The position numbers and the translations under genes are program-made. A stretch of DNA of 64,000 nt from Mycobacteroides sp. LB1 (lineage in GTDB: Bacteria > Actinomycetota > Actinomycetes > Mycobacteriales > Mycobacteriaceae), in the NCBI RefSeq assembly GCF_013449725.1, contig NZ_JACCFF010000001.1:62001-126000 (forward strand), written 5' to 3'. Positions 49,974 to 58,891 of the stretch are shown here, in pieces. How positions within the stretch are numbered: position 1 is the first letter of the stretch; every line of letters begins with the position of its first letter. Under the pieces are notes generated by a model that was given only the letters and a program-made list of their open reading frames with translations, did no database searches and was not told the DNA's origin.

Positions 49974-50693
49974 TCACCCTGGCTGCGTTTCGGCGATCAC
50001 ATCCAATTGCCCTGCGGCAGCGACGATTACCGATTCCAAACGGTCGTGGTGAGTGGCCGCGACAGCCAACAGGGCCCCGACATCGCGCCTTGCCACCGCT
50101 GTGATCATCGCCTCATGATCGGCATGCAGTTGCAGTTGCGCCGACTCGGACACCGTCCGCATTACCTGGAACGGCTCGGTCAAGTTCCACGTGGCCTCGA
50201 ACATGTGCAACAGGCGGTGCATACCGCAGGGAGTCACCAATGCACGATGAAAATGCCGGGAATGCAGATGAAATGCACGCGCATCACCCTCGACGGTTGC
50301 CCGCTGCAGCAGCTCATGTTCGGCCAGGGCACGGTCCAGATCTTCGGTGGTCGCCAGCGCAACCGCCTGGGTGAGCGCGGCACGCTCCAGAACACCTCGG
50401 GTGAAATAGATCTCACGCAGCTCCGGCAGAGTGAGTTGAGCTACGCGGTAGCCCCCGTTGGCCCGGTGGCCGACAAGCCCTTCGGCGACAAGGGTCTTGA
50501 GCGCTTCCCGTACCGGTATGGGGCTGATCTGGTAAGTGTCAGCCACTTCGCTGATGGGGATCATCGAACCCGGCGGAGCCGCACCGTCGAGGATCGCGCG
50601 CCGCAACCCGTCGAGCACACTCAGCTGGTCGTGCCCGGACCTGTTGGTGCGCAGCTCGTTGATCAGCCTGCGGTACCGGAATGTGCGTGGCAT
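49974..50693 (-). CDS. GntR/FadR (FCD) family regulator
   Basis: 239 residues. N-terminal winged helix with PISEVADTYQISPIPVREALKTLVAEGLV, then an all-helical FCD ligand domain with metal-ligand-type histidines in SRHFHRAL, HADHEAM and ATHHDRL. Lies between the urate operon and the divergent allantoin racemase gene, so it is the likely local regulator of purine/allantoin genes; the ligand is unknown. ATG start. Confidence 0.9.
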   Translation of the reverse strand: MPRTFRYRRLINELRTNRSGHDQLSVLDGLRRAILDGAAPPGSMIPISEVADTYQISPIPVREALKTLVAEGLVGHRANGGYRVAQLTLPELREIYFTRGVLERAALTQAVALATTEDLDRALAEHELLQRATVEGDARAFHLHSRHFHRALVTPCGMHRLLHMFEATWNLTEPFQVMRTVSESAQLQLHADHEAMITAVARRDVGALLAVAATHHDRLESVIVAAAGQLDVIAETQPG

Positions 50694-50849
50694 TCACCCT
50701 CCATAACCGTCTGCCGAAACCCCGATCCTGTCAGTGGTCGTGCCCCGCCGCCATCGATGGAGACACATAGTTAACGCGAACGTTTCATGGCAGCGCGTTG
50801 CGCGGACAACACGATGCCCAGCACCCCACGCCGACGTACCCTGTCGGCC

Positions 50850-51590
50850 ATGCGGATACGCGTGATCAACCCCAACACCACCGAGGCCATGACGAAGGCC
50901 ATCGGGACGGTGGCGGAATCGGCGGCCTGGCCGGGAACCAGCGTGACGGCCGTCAATCCGGGGATGGGACCGGTATCCATCGAGAGCCACTACGACGAGG
51001 CATTGAGCGTGCCCGGTGTGCTGGCCGAGATCCGCCGCGCGGAATCCGAAGGCACCGACGGGTATGTGCTCGCCTGCTTCGGCGACCCCGGCCTCGACGC
51101 CGCCAGAGAGCTGGCCACCGGCCCAGTGCTCGGTATCGCCGAGGCCGCTATGCACATGGCAAGCCATCTCGGCAGAGGGTTCAGCGTGGTGACCACGCTG
51201 GCACGGACGGCCGGGCGCGCCTGGGACTTAGCCGAACGGTACGGGATGTCGCGTTTCTGCCGCGGGGTGCACGCCTGCGAGATCGCGGTACTGGACCTGG
51301 AGCAAAACCCCCGCACTAAGGACATCCTGATCGAGCACTGCCGCCGCGCCGCGCAGCAGGACGGCAGCGATGTCATCGTGCTCGGCTGCGCGGGAATGGC
51401 AGGTCTGTGCCAAGACATTTCGGCCGAGATCGGACTGCCGGTGATCGATGGTGTGGCCGCCGCGGTGAACCTGGTGCAGTCATTGGTATCGATGGGCCTG
51501 AGTAAATCGGGGCGGGGCGAGTTCGCCACACCGCCGATCAAACCCTATGCCGGGCTGCTGGATTCGTTCGGATCGGTACCTGCGGGGTAA
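50850..51590 (+). CDS. Allantoin/hydantoin racemase (Asp/Glu racemase superfamily)
   Basis: 246 residues from the ATG at 50850, where the family N-terminus MRIRVINPNTTEAM begins. The two catalytic cysteines are present in LACFGDPGLD and LGCAGMAGL. Hydantoin racemases of this type in purine clusters interconvert R- and S-allantoin. Ends 46 bases inside the convergent PuuE-type gene. Allantoin as substrate is inferred from context. Confidence 0.88.
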   Translation: MRIRVINPNTTEAMTKAIGTVAESAAWPGTSVTAVNPGMGPVSIESHYDEALSVPGVLAEIRRAESEGTDGYVLACFGDPGLDAARELATGPVLGIAEAAMHMASHLGRGFSVVTTLARTAGRAWDLAERYGMSRFCRGVHACEIAVLDLEQNPRTKDILIEHCRRAAQQDGSDVIVLGCAGMAGLCQDISAEIGLPVIDGVAAAVNLVQSLVSMGLSKSGRGEFATPPIKPYAGLLDSFGSVPAG

Positions 51591-52510
51591 ACCCGACGCC
51601 AATGCTCGGCGATGTCGATGCGCTTGGCAATCCACACCCGCTCGTGGGATTGCACATGATCCAGGAACCGTTCGAGAGCGACCGTCCGGGCCGGACGGCC
51701 TACCAGCCGGCAGTGCAGGCCCACTGACAGCATCTTCGGGCTGCCCGCCTCGCCCTCGGCGTACAGGCAGTCGAATGCATCACGAAGGTGGGTGAAAAAC
51801 TGTTCCCCACTGGGGAATCCGGCCGGCGAGGCGAACCGCATGTCGTTGGTGTCCAGGGCGTATGGCACCACCAAATGGTCGACCACATTCCCACTGACAG
51901 GCACCCTGACCCAGTACGGCAGGTCGTCGGCGTAGGAGTCGGAGTCGTAGGCGAATCCCCCATGCTCCGCCACCAGCTGTCGGGTCTGCGGGGAATCACG
52001 GCCGGTGTACCAGCCCACGGGAGCCACACCCGTGAGGCCGCGCAGGATCTCAACGGCCTGCGCCATATGCGCACGCTCGACATCCGGGGAGACCAGCTGG
52101 TAGGACTGCCATCGCAGCCCATGGCAAGCGATCTCGTGCCCGAGCTCACCGAAGGCCGCTACCGCCTCCGGGTTGCGCTGCAATGCCCGCGCCACTGCGA
52201 AGACGGTCAGCGGCAGTCCGCGGCGCTCGAATACCCGCAACACGCGCCACAACCCGGCACGCGAACCGTACTCGTACAGAGACTCCATGCTCATGTGCCG
52301 GTTGGGGAACGGCTCTGCCGGCACGATCTCCGACAGAAATGTCTCCGAGGCGGCCGACCCGTCGAGGATGTTGTTCTCTGCGCCCTCTTCGTAATTAAGC
52401 ACGAACTGCACCGCGATCCGCGAGTCGTCGGGCCAGCGCGGATGCGGCGGCGTGCGCCCGTAGCCCACCATGTCGCGGGGTGCCGCCGGTTCAGCCTCGT
52501 TCTGAGCCAT
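51545..52510 (-). CDS. puuE: Allantoinase, PuuE (polysaccharide deacetylase-like) type
   Basis: 321 residues from ATG at 52510. NodB-like fold: AVQFVLNYEEGAENNILDG, SMESLYEYGSRAGLWRVLRVFERRGLPLTVF and GHEIACHGLRWQSY are diagnostic of PuuE, the metal-independent allantoinase. Converts allantoin to allantoate. There is no cyclic-amidohydrolase AllB in the window, so this is the only candidate for that step. Confidence 0.93.
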   Translation of the reverse strand: MAQNEAEPAAPRDMVGYGRTPPHPRWPDDSRIAVQFVLNYEEGAENNILDGSAASETFLSEIVPAEPFPNRHMSMESLYEYGSRAGLWRVLRVFERRGLPLTVFAVARALQRNPEAVAAFGELGHEIACHGLRWQSYQLVSPDVERAHMAQAVEILRGLTGVAPVGWYTGRDSPQTRQLVAEHGGFAYDSDSYADDLPYWVRVPVSGNVVDHLVVPYALDTNDMRFASPAGFPSGEQFFTHLRDAFDCLYAEGEAGSPKMLSVGLHCRLVGRPARTVALERFLDHVQSHERVWIAKRIDIAEHWRRVYPAGTDPNESSSPA

Positions 52511-52657
52511 CGTGACGCGATCATAAGCCGCAGCACCGTCTTCGCCGCAGACGCACGCCGAAAATATTGTCTTCGCGCAACACGACGGCAACACCGGCCG
52601 CTTAGCTTCGTTTATCACCGGCGTCATTACTCCTTGCCGCTATTCCTGGAGGTTCTC

Positions 52658-54178
52658 GTGACCGGTGTACTCGCGGCCGATGCCATCGCACCTGCTGTCA
52701 CCGGGCACAGCGCCGCCGGCGACAGTGTGATCAAGCCCGGGTACGACCCCGCACTGACCAATGGCGACTTGGCCCCGTTACGCAAGCAGGACTGGACCAG
52801 CTACAACTTCTTCGCGTTCTGGATGTCCGATGTGCACAGCGTGGGCGGTTACGTCTTCGCGGGAAGCCTTTTTGCGCTGGGTATTTCGGCATGGCAGGTG
52901 CTGTCGGCACTGACGATCGGCATTGTGGCGGTGTACTGGCTGTGCAATCTGGTGTCACGACCTTCCCAGCAGGCCGGCGTGCCGTACCCGGTGACCGCAC
53001 GGATTGCCTTCGGTGTGCGGGGTGCCAATCTTCCCGCTCTGATCCGGGGCCTCATCGCCGTCGCCTGGTACGGCATCCAAACCTATTTGGCTTCAACGGC
53101 ATTCGTACTCCTGGCGGTGAAGTTCCAGCCCGCCCTGGGACGCTATGGCGATGCCGACGAGTACGGCTTTCTCGGTCTATCGTTACTCGGCTGGGGTGGC
53201 TTCCTGCTGATGTGGGTGCTGCAGGCCGCCGTCTTCTGGAACGGCATGGAGGCGATTCGTAAGTTCATCGACTTCTGTGGGCCCGCGGTGTACGCGGTGA
53301 TGGTGGCACTTGCGCTCTATCTCGTCGTCGCGGCCGGCTGGCAGAACGTGCATTTCGGCCTGGCGTCGGGTCCGCCGAAAACCGGGTTCGCCGCCGTGGC
53401 GACAGTGCTGAGTGCGATAGCACTGGTGGTCTCCTACTTCTCGGGGCCCATGCTCAACTTCGGCGATTTCTCGCGGTATGGGGGCAGCTTCGAGGAGGTC
53501 AAGCGCGGCAACTTCCTGGGATTGCCGGTGAACTTCCTGTTCTTCGCGGTGTTGGCGGTGTGCACGGTGTCGGCAGGGGCAACGGTCATCGGCCGCGGCG
53601 AGGACGGCGCCATCATCACCGACCCGGTGCTGATCGTGGACAAGATCGACAACACCACTGCGGCCGTACTGGGTGTTCTCACCTTCGCGATCGCCACCAT
53701 CGGGATCAACATCGTGGCGAATTTCGTCTCGCCCGCTTTCGATTTCTCCAACCTGTCCCCGACCCGGATCAGCTGGCGAGCCGGCGGGATGATCGCGGCG
53801 GTCGGCTCGATCCTCATCACGCCCTGGAATCTCTACAACAACCCGGACACGATCCACTACACACTCGACACGCTCGGCGCGGTAATCGGCCCTCTCTTCG
53901 GAGTCCTCATCGCCGACTTCTATCTCGTGCGTAACCGCACCATCGAGGTCGACGACCTATTCACCCTCTCTCCGTCGGGCGCGTACTACTACCGCGGCGG
54001 CATCAACCCGGTCGCGGTGGCCGCGACCGTCGCCGGGGCGCTTACCGCCATCGCGACAGTGGTTTGGGGCAGCGCCTACCTGGCGAGCTTCACCTGGTTC
54101 ATCGGCGCCGGGATTGGGTTCGGGGTCTACCTGCTCGGCATGCGGCACCTACCGGCGTACCTGATCTACGGCCGATAG
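52658..54178 (+). CDS. NCS1 family permease (allantoin/nucleobase)
   Basis: 506 residues, about 12 membrane segments. NCS1 signatures: LRKQDWTSYNFFAFWMSDVHSVGGYVFAGSLF near the N-terminus, SRPSQQAGVPYPV, and NFGDFSRYGGSFEEVKRGNFLGLPVN; the ISPTRISWRAGG-like stretch precedes the C-terminal helices. Likely imports allantoin, uracil or a purine. GTG start with GGAGG six bases upstream. Convergent with the MocA-like gene (13-base overlap). Confidence 0.93.
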   Translation: MTGVLAADAIAPAVTGHSAAGDSVIKPGYDPALTNGDLAPLRKQDWTSYNFFAFWMSDVHSVGGYVFAGSLFALGISAWQVLSALTIGIVAVYWLCNLVSRPSQQAGVPYPVTARIAFGVRGANLPALIRGLIAVAWYGIQTYLASTAFVLLAVKFQPALGRYGDADEYGFLGLSLLGWGGFLLMWVLQAAVFWNGMEAIRKFIDFCGPAVYAVMVALALYLVVAAGWQNVHFGLASGPPKTGFAAVATVLSAIALVVSYFSGPMLNFGDFSRYGGSFEEVKRGNFLGLPVNFLFFAVLAVCTVSAGATVIGRGEDGAIITDPVLIVDKIDNTTAAVLGVLTFAIATIGINIVANFVSPAFDFSNLSPTRISWRAGGMIAAVGSILITPWNLYNNPDTIHYTLDTLGAVIGPLFGVLIADFYLVRNRTIEVDDLFTLSPSGAYYYRGGINPVAVAATVAGALTAIATVVWGSAYLASFTWFIGAGIGFGVYLLGMRHLPAYLIYGR

Positions 54179-54741
54179 TCCCGGTCGACGCCGTCACAGA
54201 GGTCATCGCACGGCACCGCAATGACATCGGTGCGGCCCGCCAGGTATGGCCCGGCTCCCCGGTCACCGTCGAGCGCCGCCAGCACGGGCTCGAAATGTTC
54301 ATAGCCGATATACACCGGATGCCCGGGTCGGCCCGCGAACGTGGCGCGGGCCAATACCGAGCGCCGCCGTCCGGCGGCCTGCAACACCATCCGCACTGCC
54401 TCTGGCCCCACGGTCGGCAGGTCCACCAAGTGGACGAGAACTCCCGCCACATCCGTTCTCGGCTGCAGCCGGCCCAACACCGAACGCACCGATTCCGATA
54501 TGCCGTCCTGCCAGCGGAGGACGTCGATTCCCCTTGCTGGAAAGGGTATCTCGGTGTGCGCCGCACCCTGCGTCACGTAGATCTCGCCGCAGCCACCGCC
54601 GTCAAGTGCCGTCACCGCCAGCTCCAGCCAGCGCCCCTGTTCGGCGAGGATCTTAGGTGTTCCGTAGCGGCTCCCGGCACCTGCCGCCAGCACCACGCCG
54701 ACGACGATATCGGTCGCGAGGTCGGGTTCTGCGGCAGCCAT
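54166..54741 (-). CDS. MocA-like molybdenum cofactor nucleotidyltransferase
   Basis: 191 residues from ATG at 54741. NTP-transferase fold with the nucleotide loop VVLAAGAGSRYGTPKIL and VHLVDLPTVGPEAV (DxP metal site), plus RPGHPVYIG in the middle. Family members make the dinucleotide form of the molybdenum cofactor (MocA, CTP) for hydroxylases. In this cluster it would serve xanthine dehydrogenase together with XdhC. Confidence 0.85.
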   Translation of the reverse strand: MAAAEPDLATDIVVGVVLAAGAGSRYGTPKILAEQGRWLELAVTALDGGGCGEIYVTQGAAHTEIPFPARGIDVLRWQDGISESVRSVLGRLQPRTDVAGVLVHLVDLPTVGPEAVRMVLQAAGRRRSVLARATFAGRPGHPVYIGYEHFEPVLAALDGDRGAGPYLAGRTDVIAVPCDDLCDGVDRDYRP

Positions 54742-54811
54742 GGTCCCTATCGAACCCCATGACCACGCCCGGCGTAATACGGGCTGAATCCTGCGTTCAC
54801 ATGCGATAAAC

Positions 54812-54829
54812 AGACCGTCGTTACGGTCT
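54812..54829. promoter_or_regulatory. 18-bp palindrome at the start of the dctA-like gene
   Basis: AGACCGT-CGTT-ACGGTCT is a perfect inverted repeat ending 5 bases before the ATG at 54835, exactly where a ribosome binding site would be expected. It could be an operator or an RNA hairpin that limits translation. Confidence 0.5.
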
Positions 54830-54834
54830 CGCAC

Positions 54835-56196
54835 ATGTCAGCCGCGATCGAGATACCCGCCAGCGAGATGGTGCGCTTGGCGAACAAACCACCCTGGTAC
54901 CGGTCGTTGTTCTTCCAGCTCCTCGTCGCGATCGTCGCGGGCGTCGTGATCGGCTGGCAATGGCCGGAGTTCGGGGCCGACCTACGCCCGCTGGCCGATG
55001 GCTTCATCAAGCTGATCAAAATGTTGATCGCCCCGATCATCTTCTGCACGGTGGTGCTCGGCATCGCCCACGTCGGAGATCTCAAGTCCGTCGGCCGGAT
55101 CGGTATCAAGGCCCTCGTCTACTTCGAGGCGGTCACCACCTTCGCGCTGCTGTTCGGCCTGCTCGTGGGGAACCTGACCAAGCCGGGGGCGGGTTTCCAC
55201 ATTGATGCGGGCACCATGGCGTCCGGGGCCGATGCCATTGCGAAGAAGACCAACAACGGGGAGCTACCACACACCGTCGAGTTCCTACTCGGCATCATCC
55301 CGTCCTCCATCGTCTCGGCCTTCGCCGAGAACGCACTGCTGCAGGTGCTGTTCTTCGCAGTGCTGTTCGGGCTGGCGCTGGCCAAGTTCGGGGAATCGGG
55401 CCCCCCGGTGGTACTGGAGTTCATCGACCATCTCAGCCACCTCTTCTTCACCATCATCGGATGGATCATGCGGCTGGCACCGCTGGGCGCCTTCGGGGCG
55501 ATGGCCTACATCGTGGGCCAGTATGGGATCGGCGCACTGAGCAGCTACGGCAAGCTCATCGCGGCCTGCTACCTGGCCGCGCTGCTGTTCATCGGCGTCC
55601 TGGCGGCGGTCGCCAGGATTTTCGCGGGGGTGAACCTCTGGAAGTTCATCCTCTACATCAAGGACGAGTTGTTCCTGGCTCTCGGCACCGCATCCACCGA
55701 AGTGGTGCTGCCGCGCATCATGACCAAGCTGAATCACGCCGGGTGCTCCAAGACGACGACGGGACTGGTAATCCCCACCGGGTATTCGTTCAACCTCGAT
55801 GGGGCCACCCTGTACCTGTCCATCTGTGTGCTGTTCCTCGCACAGGCGCTGGGAGTCAACCTCAGTATCGGCGAACAGATCACCGCCGTGCTGGTGCTGA
55901 TGCTGACCTCCAAAGGCATGGCGGGCGTGCCGGGTTCGTCGTTCCTGGCGCTCTCGGCGACCGTGGCGGCGATAGGTCACGGCGCCATCCCGGTGGCCGC
56001 GGTGGCCTTGCTGCTGGGGGCCGACCGGATCATGGACTCGATGCGGGTCTCGGTGAACCTGCTGGGCAATTGCGTGGCGACGCTGGTGGTGGCCAATTGG
56101 GAAGGCCAGCTCGACAAGGAGCGCATGCGCAAGGTCCTCGCCGGTGACGAGGTGGTCGCCGAGCCCCACGAGGACCCTGCTGCCCCGCACCACTAA
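54835..56196 (+). CDS. Dicarboxylate:cation symporter (DctA-like, DAACS family)
   Basis: 453 residues, eight transmembrane helices and two re-entrant loops. Family signatures: FIKLIKMLIAPIIFCTVVLGIAH, GTASTEVVLPRIM (serine-rich re-entrant loop position), and GYSFNLDGATLYLSICVLFLAQ; substrate-binding TSKGMAGVPGSSF. Imports C4-dicarboxylates or related acids with protons or sodium. No Shine-Dalgarno sequence is visible before the ATG, only the palindrome. Its place in the cluster may reflect the C2/C4 acids released by ureide breakdown. Confidence 0.93.
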   Translation: MSAAIEIPASEMVRLANKPPWYRSLFFQLLVAIVAGVVIGWQWPEFGADLRPLADGFIKLIKMLIAPIIFCTVVLGIAHVGDLKSVGRIGIKALVYFEAVTTFALLFGLLVGNLTKPGAGFHIDAGTMASGADAIAKKTNNGELPHTVEFLLGIIPSSIVSAFAENALLQVLFFAVLFGLALAKFGESGPPVVLEFIDHLSHLFFTIIGWIMRLAPLGAFGAMAYIVGQYGIGALSSYGKLIAACYLAALLFIGVLAAVARIFAGVNLWKFILYIKDELFLALGTASTEVVLPRIMTKLNHAGCSKTTTGLVIPTGYSFNLDGATLYLSICVLFLAQALGVNLSIGEQITAVLVLMLTSKGMAGVPGSSFLALSATVAAIGHGAIPVAAVALLLGADRIMDSMRVSVNLLGNCVATLVVANWEGQLDKERMRKVLAGDEVVAEPHEDPAAPHH

Positions 56197-56221
56197 GCAC
56201 TGCCGTCACAAGTCTGCAAGC

Positions 56222-57511
56222 ATGGGACTCGTGTCATCGGCATCCCCATCGCGCCCATCCGATGCCGGTGGTCCCGGCTGGCTCGCGCCGATCGCCGCGC
56301 TCCTGGCGGCCGCCGATGCGGATCTGGCGTCCCGCTATCCGGATGTCCGCAGCGAACCACAGCCCATCCACACCGTCTATGCCAGTGCGGCACTGGCCGA
56401 TAGCCGAACGCCCGCCCAGTGGGGAGCCTCCGCGCTGGAACTCGCCGAGCTTCACGCGGAAACACTCGCGGAACTGGACCCGCAGGGCGTCCTCCCCCGC
56501 GTCAGAGAACGGCTGGGCACCGCTCCCGTACAAGACCTGCGGCTGGATTTTGAGGACGGCTACGGCTGGCGCGAGGACAGCACCGAAGACGCCGACGCCC
56601 GTAAGGCGGGCCGGACCTTGCGGGCGCTGTCGGCGGGGGCGAACCCGCCCCGGGCGTTGGGAATCCGGATCAAGGGGCTCACCTCGCTGCACCTGCGGCG
56701 AAGCGTGCGCACCCTGGAGCTGGTCCTGGACGGTGCATCGGGGGTGCCGCCGGGATTCGTGACGACGGTTCCCAAATTCCGGGCGCTGGCTCAGGCCGAG
56801 GCCGCCCTGCGGCTGTTCGACGAGCTGGAGCGAGTGCATGGACTGCCCTGCGGCTCACTGCGTTTCGAGCTGCAGATCGAAAGCCCACAGGCAGTGTTGG
56901 GTGCCGATGGTGCAGCGACCCTGGCCAAGGCCATCCACATGGCGCAAGGGCGCCTGGTGGCGCTGCATTACGGAACCTACGACTACAGCGCGGCTTGCGG
57001 GATCGCGGCCGAACACCAATCGCTGGAACATCCGGTGGCCGACCACGCCAAGGCCGTCATGCTGGCGGCCGCCGCACAGACCGGCGTATGGGTCTGTGAC
57101 GGCTCAACCCAGGTGATGCCCGAGGGTTCCGAAGAACAGCAGGCCGCCGCAATCGCCAGGCACCACCGGCTGGTCACCCGCGCCCTCGAGCGCGGTTACT
57201 GGCAAGGCTGGGACATGCATCCGGGGCATTTGATCACGCGCTGGCTGGCCACGTACGGATTCCACCAGCGGGCTCTGGCAGTGGCCGGGCCGCGCATCGA
57301 CGCCTACCTCCGGCGGCAAGGGGGCGCCGTAGTCGACGAGCCCGCGACGGCGCAGGCACTGGCAGCCGGAATACTGCGTGGTCTGGACTGCGGCGCCTAC
57401 TCCGAGGATGAAGTGACGGCGGTGGTCCCGGGATGCGACCGGGCGGTACTGGACCAACTCGTGCAGCGCACCTCGACAGACAGCGTCACAGGAGGAACCG
57501 ACCAGCGATGA
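56222..57511 (+). CDS. DUF6986 family CitE/aldolase-like protein
   Basis: 429 residues from ATG at 56222. HpcH/HpaI-CitE-like barrel: DLRLDFEDGYGWRED (acidic metal-binding strand), RFELQIESPQAVLG (Glu metal ligand), HYGTYDYSAACGI and WDMHPGHLITRW (counterpart of the HP substrate loop of CitE enzymes). Such enzymes cleave or condense C-C bonds on CoA esters or small acids such as glyoxylate. The stop overlaps the allantoicase start by 4 bases (ATGA) with GGAGG before it. Reaction unknown; the link to ureidoglycolate or glyoxylate is inferred from position. Confidence 0.8.
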   Translation: MGLVSSASPSRPSDAGGPGWLAPIAALLAAADADLASRYPDVRSEPQPIHTVYASAALADSRTPAQWGASALELAELHAETLAELDPQGVLPRVRERLGTAPVQDLRLDFEDGYGWREDSTEDADARKAGRTLRALSAGANPPRALGIRIKGLTSLHLRRSVRTLELVLDGASGVPPGFVTTVPKFRALAQAEAALRLFDELERVHGLPCGSLRFELQIESPQAVLGADGAATLAKAIHMAQGRLVALHYGTYDYSAACGIAAEHQSLEHPVADHAKAVMLAAAAQTGVWVCDGSTQVMPEGSEEQQAAAIARHHRLVTRALERGYWQGWDMHPGHLITRWLATYGFHQRALAVAGPRIDAYLRRQGGAVVDEPATAQALAAGILRGLDCGAYSEDEVTAVVPGCDRAVLDQLVQRTSTDSVTGGTDQR

Positions 57512-58524
57512 CCGGCAACACATCTGCAGGGCTGCCCGATTTCACGATGCTGCCCGACTTGGCGCTGCGACCCCTGGGCGGCGCGGTGATCTGGGCCAAC
57601 GACGACCTGTTCGCCGAGAAGGAGAACCTGATCAAGCCCGGGCCTGCCGACTATCGGCCCGCGACATTCGGGCACAAGGGGCAGGTGTACGACGGATGGG
57701 AGACGCGGCGCCGGCGCGACCCGGACGGTGCCCCCGGCCATGACTCCGCGATCGTGAGGCTGGGCGTGCCCGGTGTGATCGCGGGTGTCGTCGTCGATAC
57801 CGCATGGTTCAAGGGCAACTACCCTCCGGAAATCTCGGTCGACGCGGCGGAGATCGACGGATACCCGGCTGCGGCCGATATCGCCCGCGACACCACCTGG
57901 CACAGCGTCGTCGAGCGCACGAAGGCCTACGGCGACACCCGCAACGTGTTCGATGTCCAATCGCCGCAGCGGTGGACACACGTACGGCTGACGATGTACC
58001 CCGACGGCGGTGTCGCACGATTGCGTGTACACGGCCACGGCCGTCCCGACCTGCGCTTGCTCGATGCCGGGCCGTTCGACCTGGCCGCTATCGAGAACGG
58101 TGGCCTGGTCACCGACTGCTCCAACAGGTTCTACAGCTCACCGCAGAACCTGCTGTTTCCCGGCGTCGCCCGGGTGATGGGCGACGGATGGGAGACCGCC
58201 CGCCGCCGCGATGGCGCCAACGACTGGGTGCAGGTGCGGCTCGCCGGTGAGGGGGTGCTCCACCTGGCCGAGATCGATACCTCGTATTTCGTGGGTAACA
58301 GCCCCGGTGCGGCGGGGCTGCAGGGCCTGACCGCCCAGGGCAACTGGGTTCCGCTCTTGCCACATACCCCGCTGCAACCCGACACCCGGCACCGTTTCCT
58401 GTTGGGGGGCGGCGAACCCGTCACCGACGTGCGCCTGGACATCTACCCGGACGGCGGATTGTCACGCTTGCGCCTCTTCGGCGCACTGACCGCAGCAGGG
58501 CGAGCCTCGGCCGAAAACCGTTGA
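57508..58524 (+). CDS. alc: Allantoicase
   Basis: 338 residues, two tandem allantoicase domains. The first starts LALRPLGGAVIWANDDLFAEKENLIKPG and has GHKGQVYDGWETRRRR; the second repeats the pattern with RVMGDGWETARRRD. Hydrolyses allantoate to ureidoglycolate and urea. ATG start with GGAGG upstream, coupled to the DUF6986 gene, and followed by a coupled barstar-like gene (TTGA overlap). Confidence 0.96.
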   Translation: MTGNTSAGLPDFTMLPDLALRPLGGAVIWANDDLFAEKENLIKPGPADYRPATFGHKGQVYDGWETRRRRDPDGAPGHDSAIVRLGVPGVIAGVVVDTAWFKGNYPPEISVDAAEIDGYPAAADIARDTTWHSVVERTKAYGDTRNVFDVQSPQRWTHVRLTMYPDGGVARLRVHGHGRPDLRLLDAGPFDLAAIENGGLVTDCSNRFYSSPQNLLFPGVARVMGDGWETARRRDGANDWVQVRLAGEGVLHLAEIDTSYFVGNSPGAAGLQGLTAQGNWVPLLPHTPLQPDTRHRFLLGGGEPVTDVRLDIYPDGGLSRLRLFGALTAAGRASAENR

Positions 58525-58871
58525 ACAAGCAGATATCCATTGACCTGACGGACACCCGAACCACCGGTCAACTGCACGAACTCTTGAAAGAGACCTTCGG
58601 GTTTCCCGATTTCTATGGCCGCAATTTCGCTGCCCTGATCGACTGCTGGTCAAGCCTGCGATATCCCGACGACGGGATGAGCGCCTTTACCCTCGACTCA
58701 CCCGCCGATTGCCTACACCTGCATGTCACCAATCTGGCTTCCCGCCCGGAGGACGTGATTCGCCTGCTGATCTCCGCGGTGGAGTTCGTCAACCAGCGCG
58801 CACTGTGGAACGCCCAGAAACCGGTCATCGATCTGGTTCTCAGCGAGTCTCGCCAGCGGCCTCATCTCTGA
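58521..58871 (+). CDS. Barstar-like protein
   Basis: 116 residues. N-terminal IDLTDTRTTGQLHELLKETFGFPDFYGRNFAALIDCWSSL fits the barstar fold, whose helix 2 (YGxNxxALxD) blocks barnase-type ribonucleases. A TTG start at 58521 overlaps the allantoicase stop as TTGA, so it is cotranslated. No barnase-like gene is seen nearby. A solo barstar may inhibit a ribonuclease elsewhere or have another binding role. Confidence 0.78.
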   Translation: MNKQISIDLTDTRTTGQLHELLKETFGFPDFYGRNFAALIDCWSSLRYPDDGMSAFTLDSPADCLHLHVTNLASRPEDVIRLLISAVEFVNQRALWNAQKPVIDLVLSESRQRPHL

Positions 58872-58891
58872 CGGTCAATAGACTCCTTGAC

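Noticed and set aside
47884..50052. A 722-codon open frame opposite the urate permease gene
   Set aside because: Its composition is Asp/Gly/His/Arg-rich with no domain, as expected of the antisense of a membrane protein gene.
51788..54178. A 796-codon frame extending the NCS1 permease upstream
   Set aside because: The extension is the antisense of the allantoinase gene; the permease start is a GTG with GGAGG at 52658.
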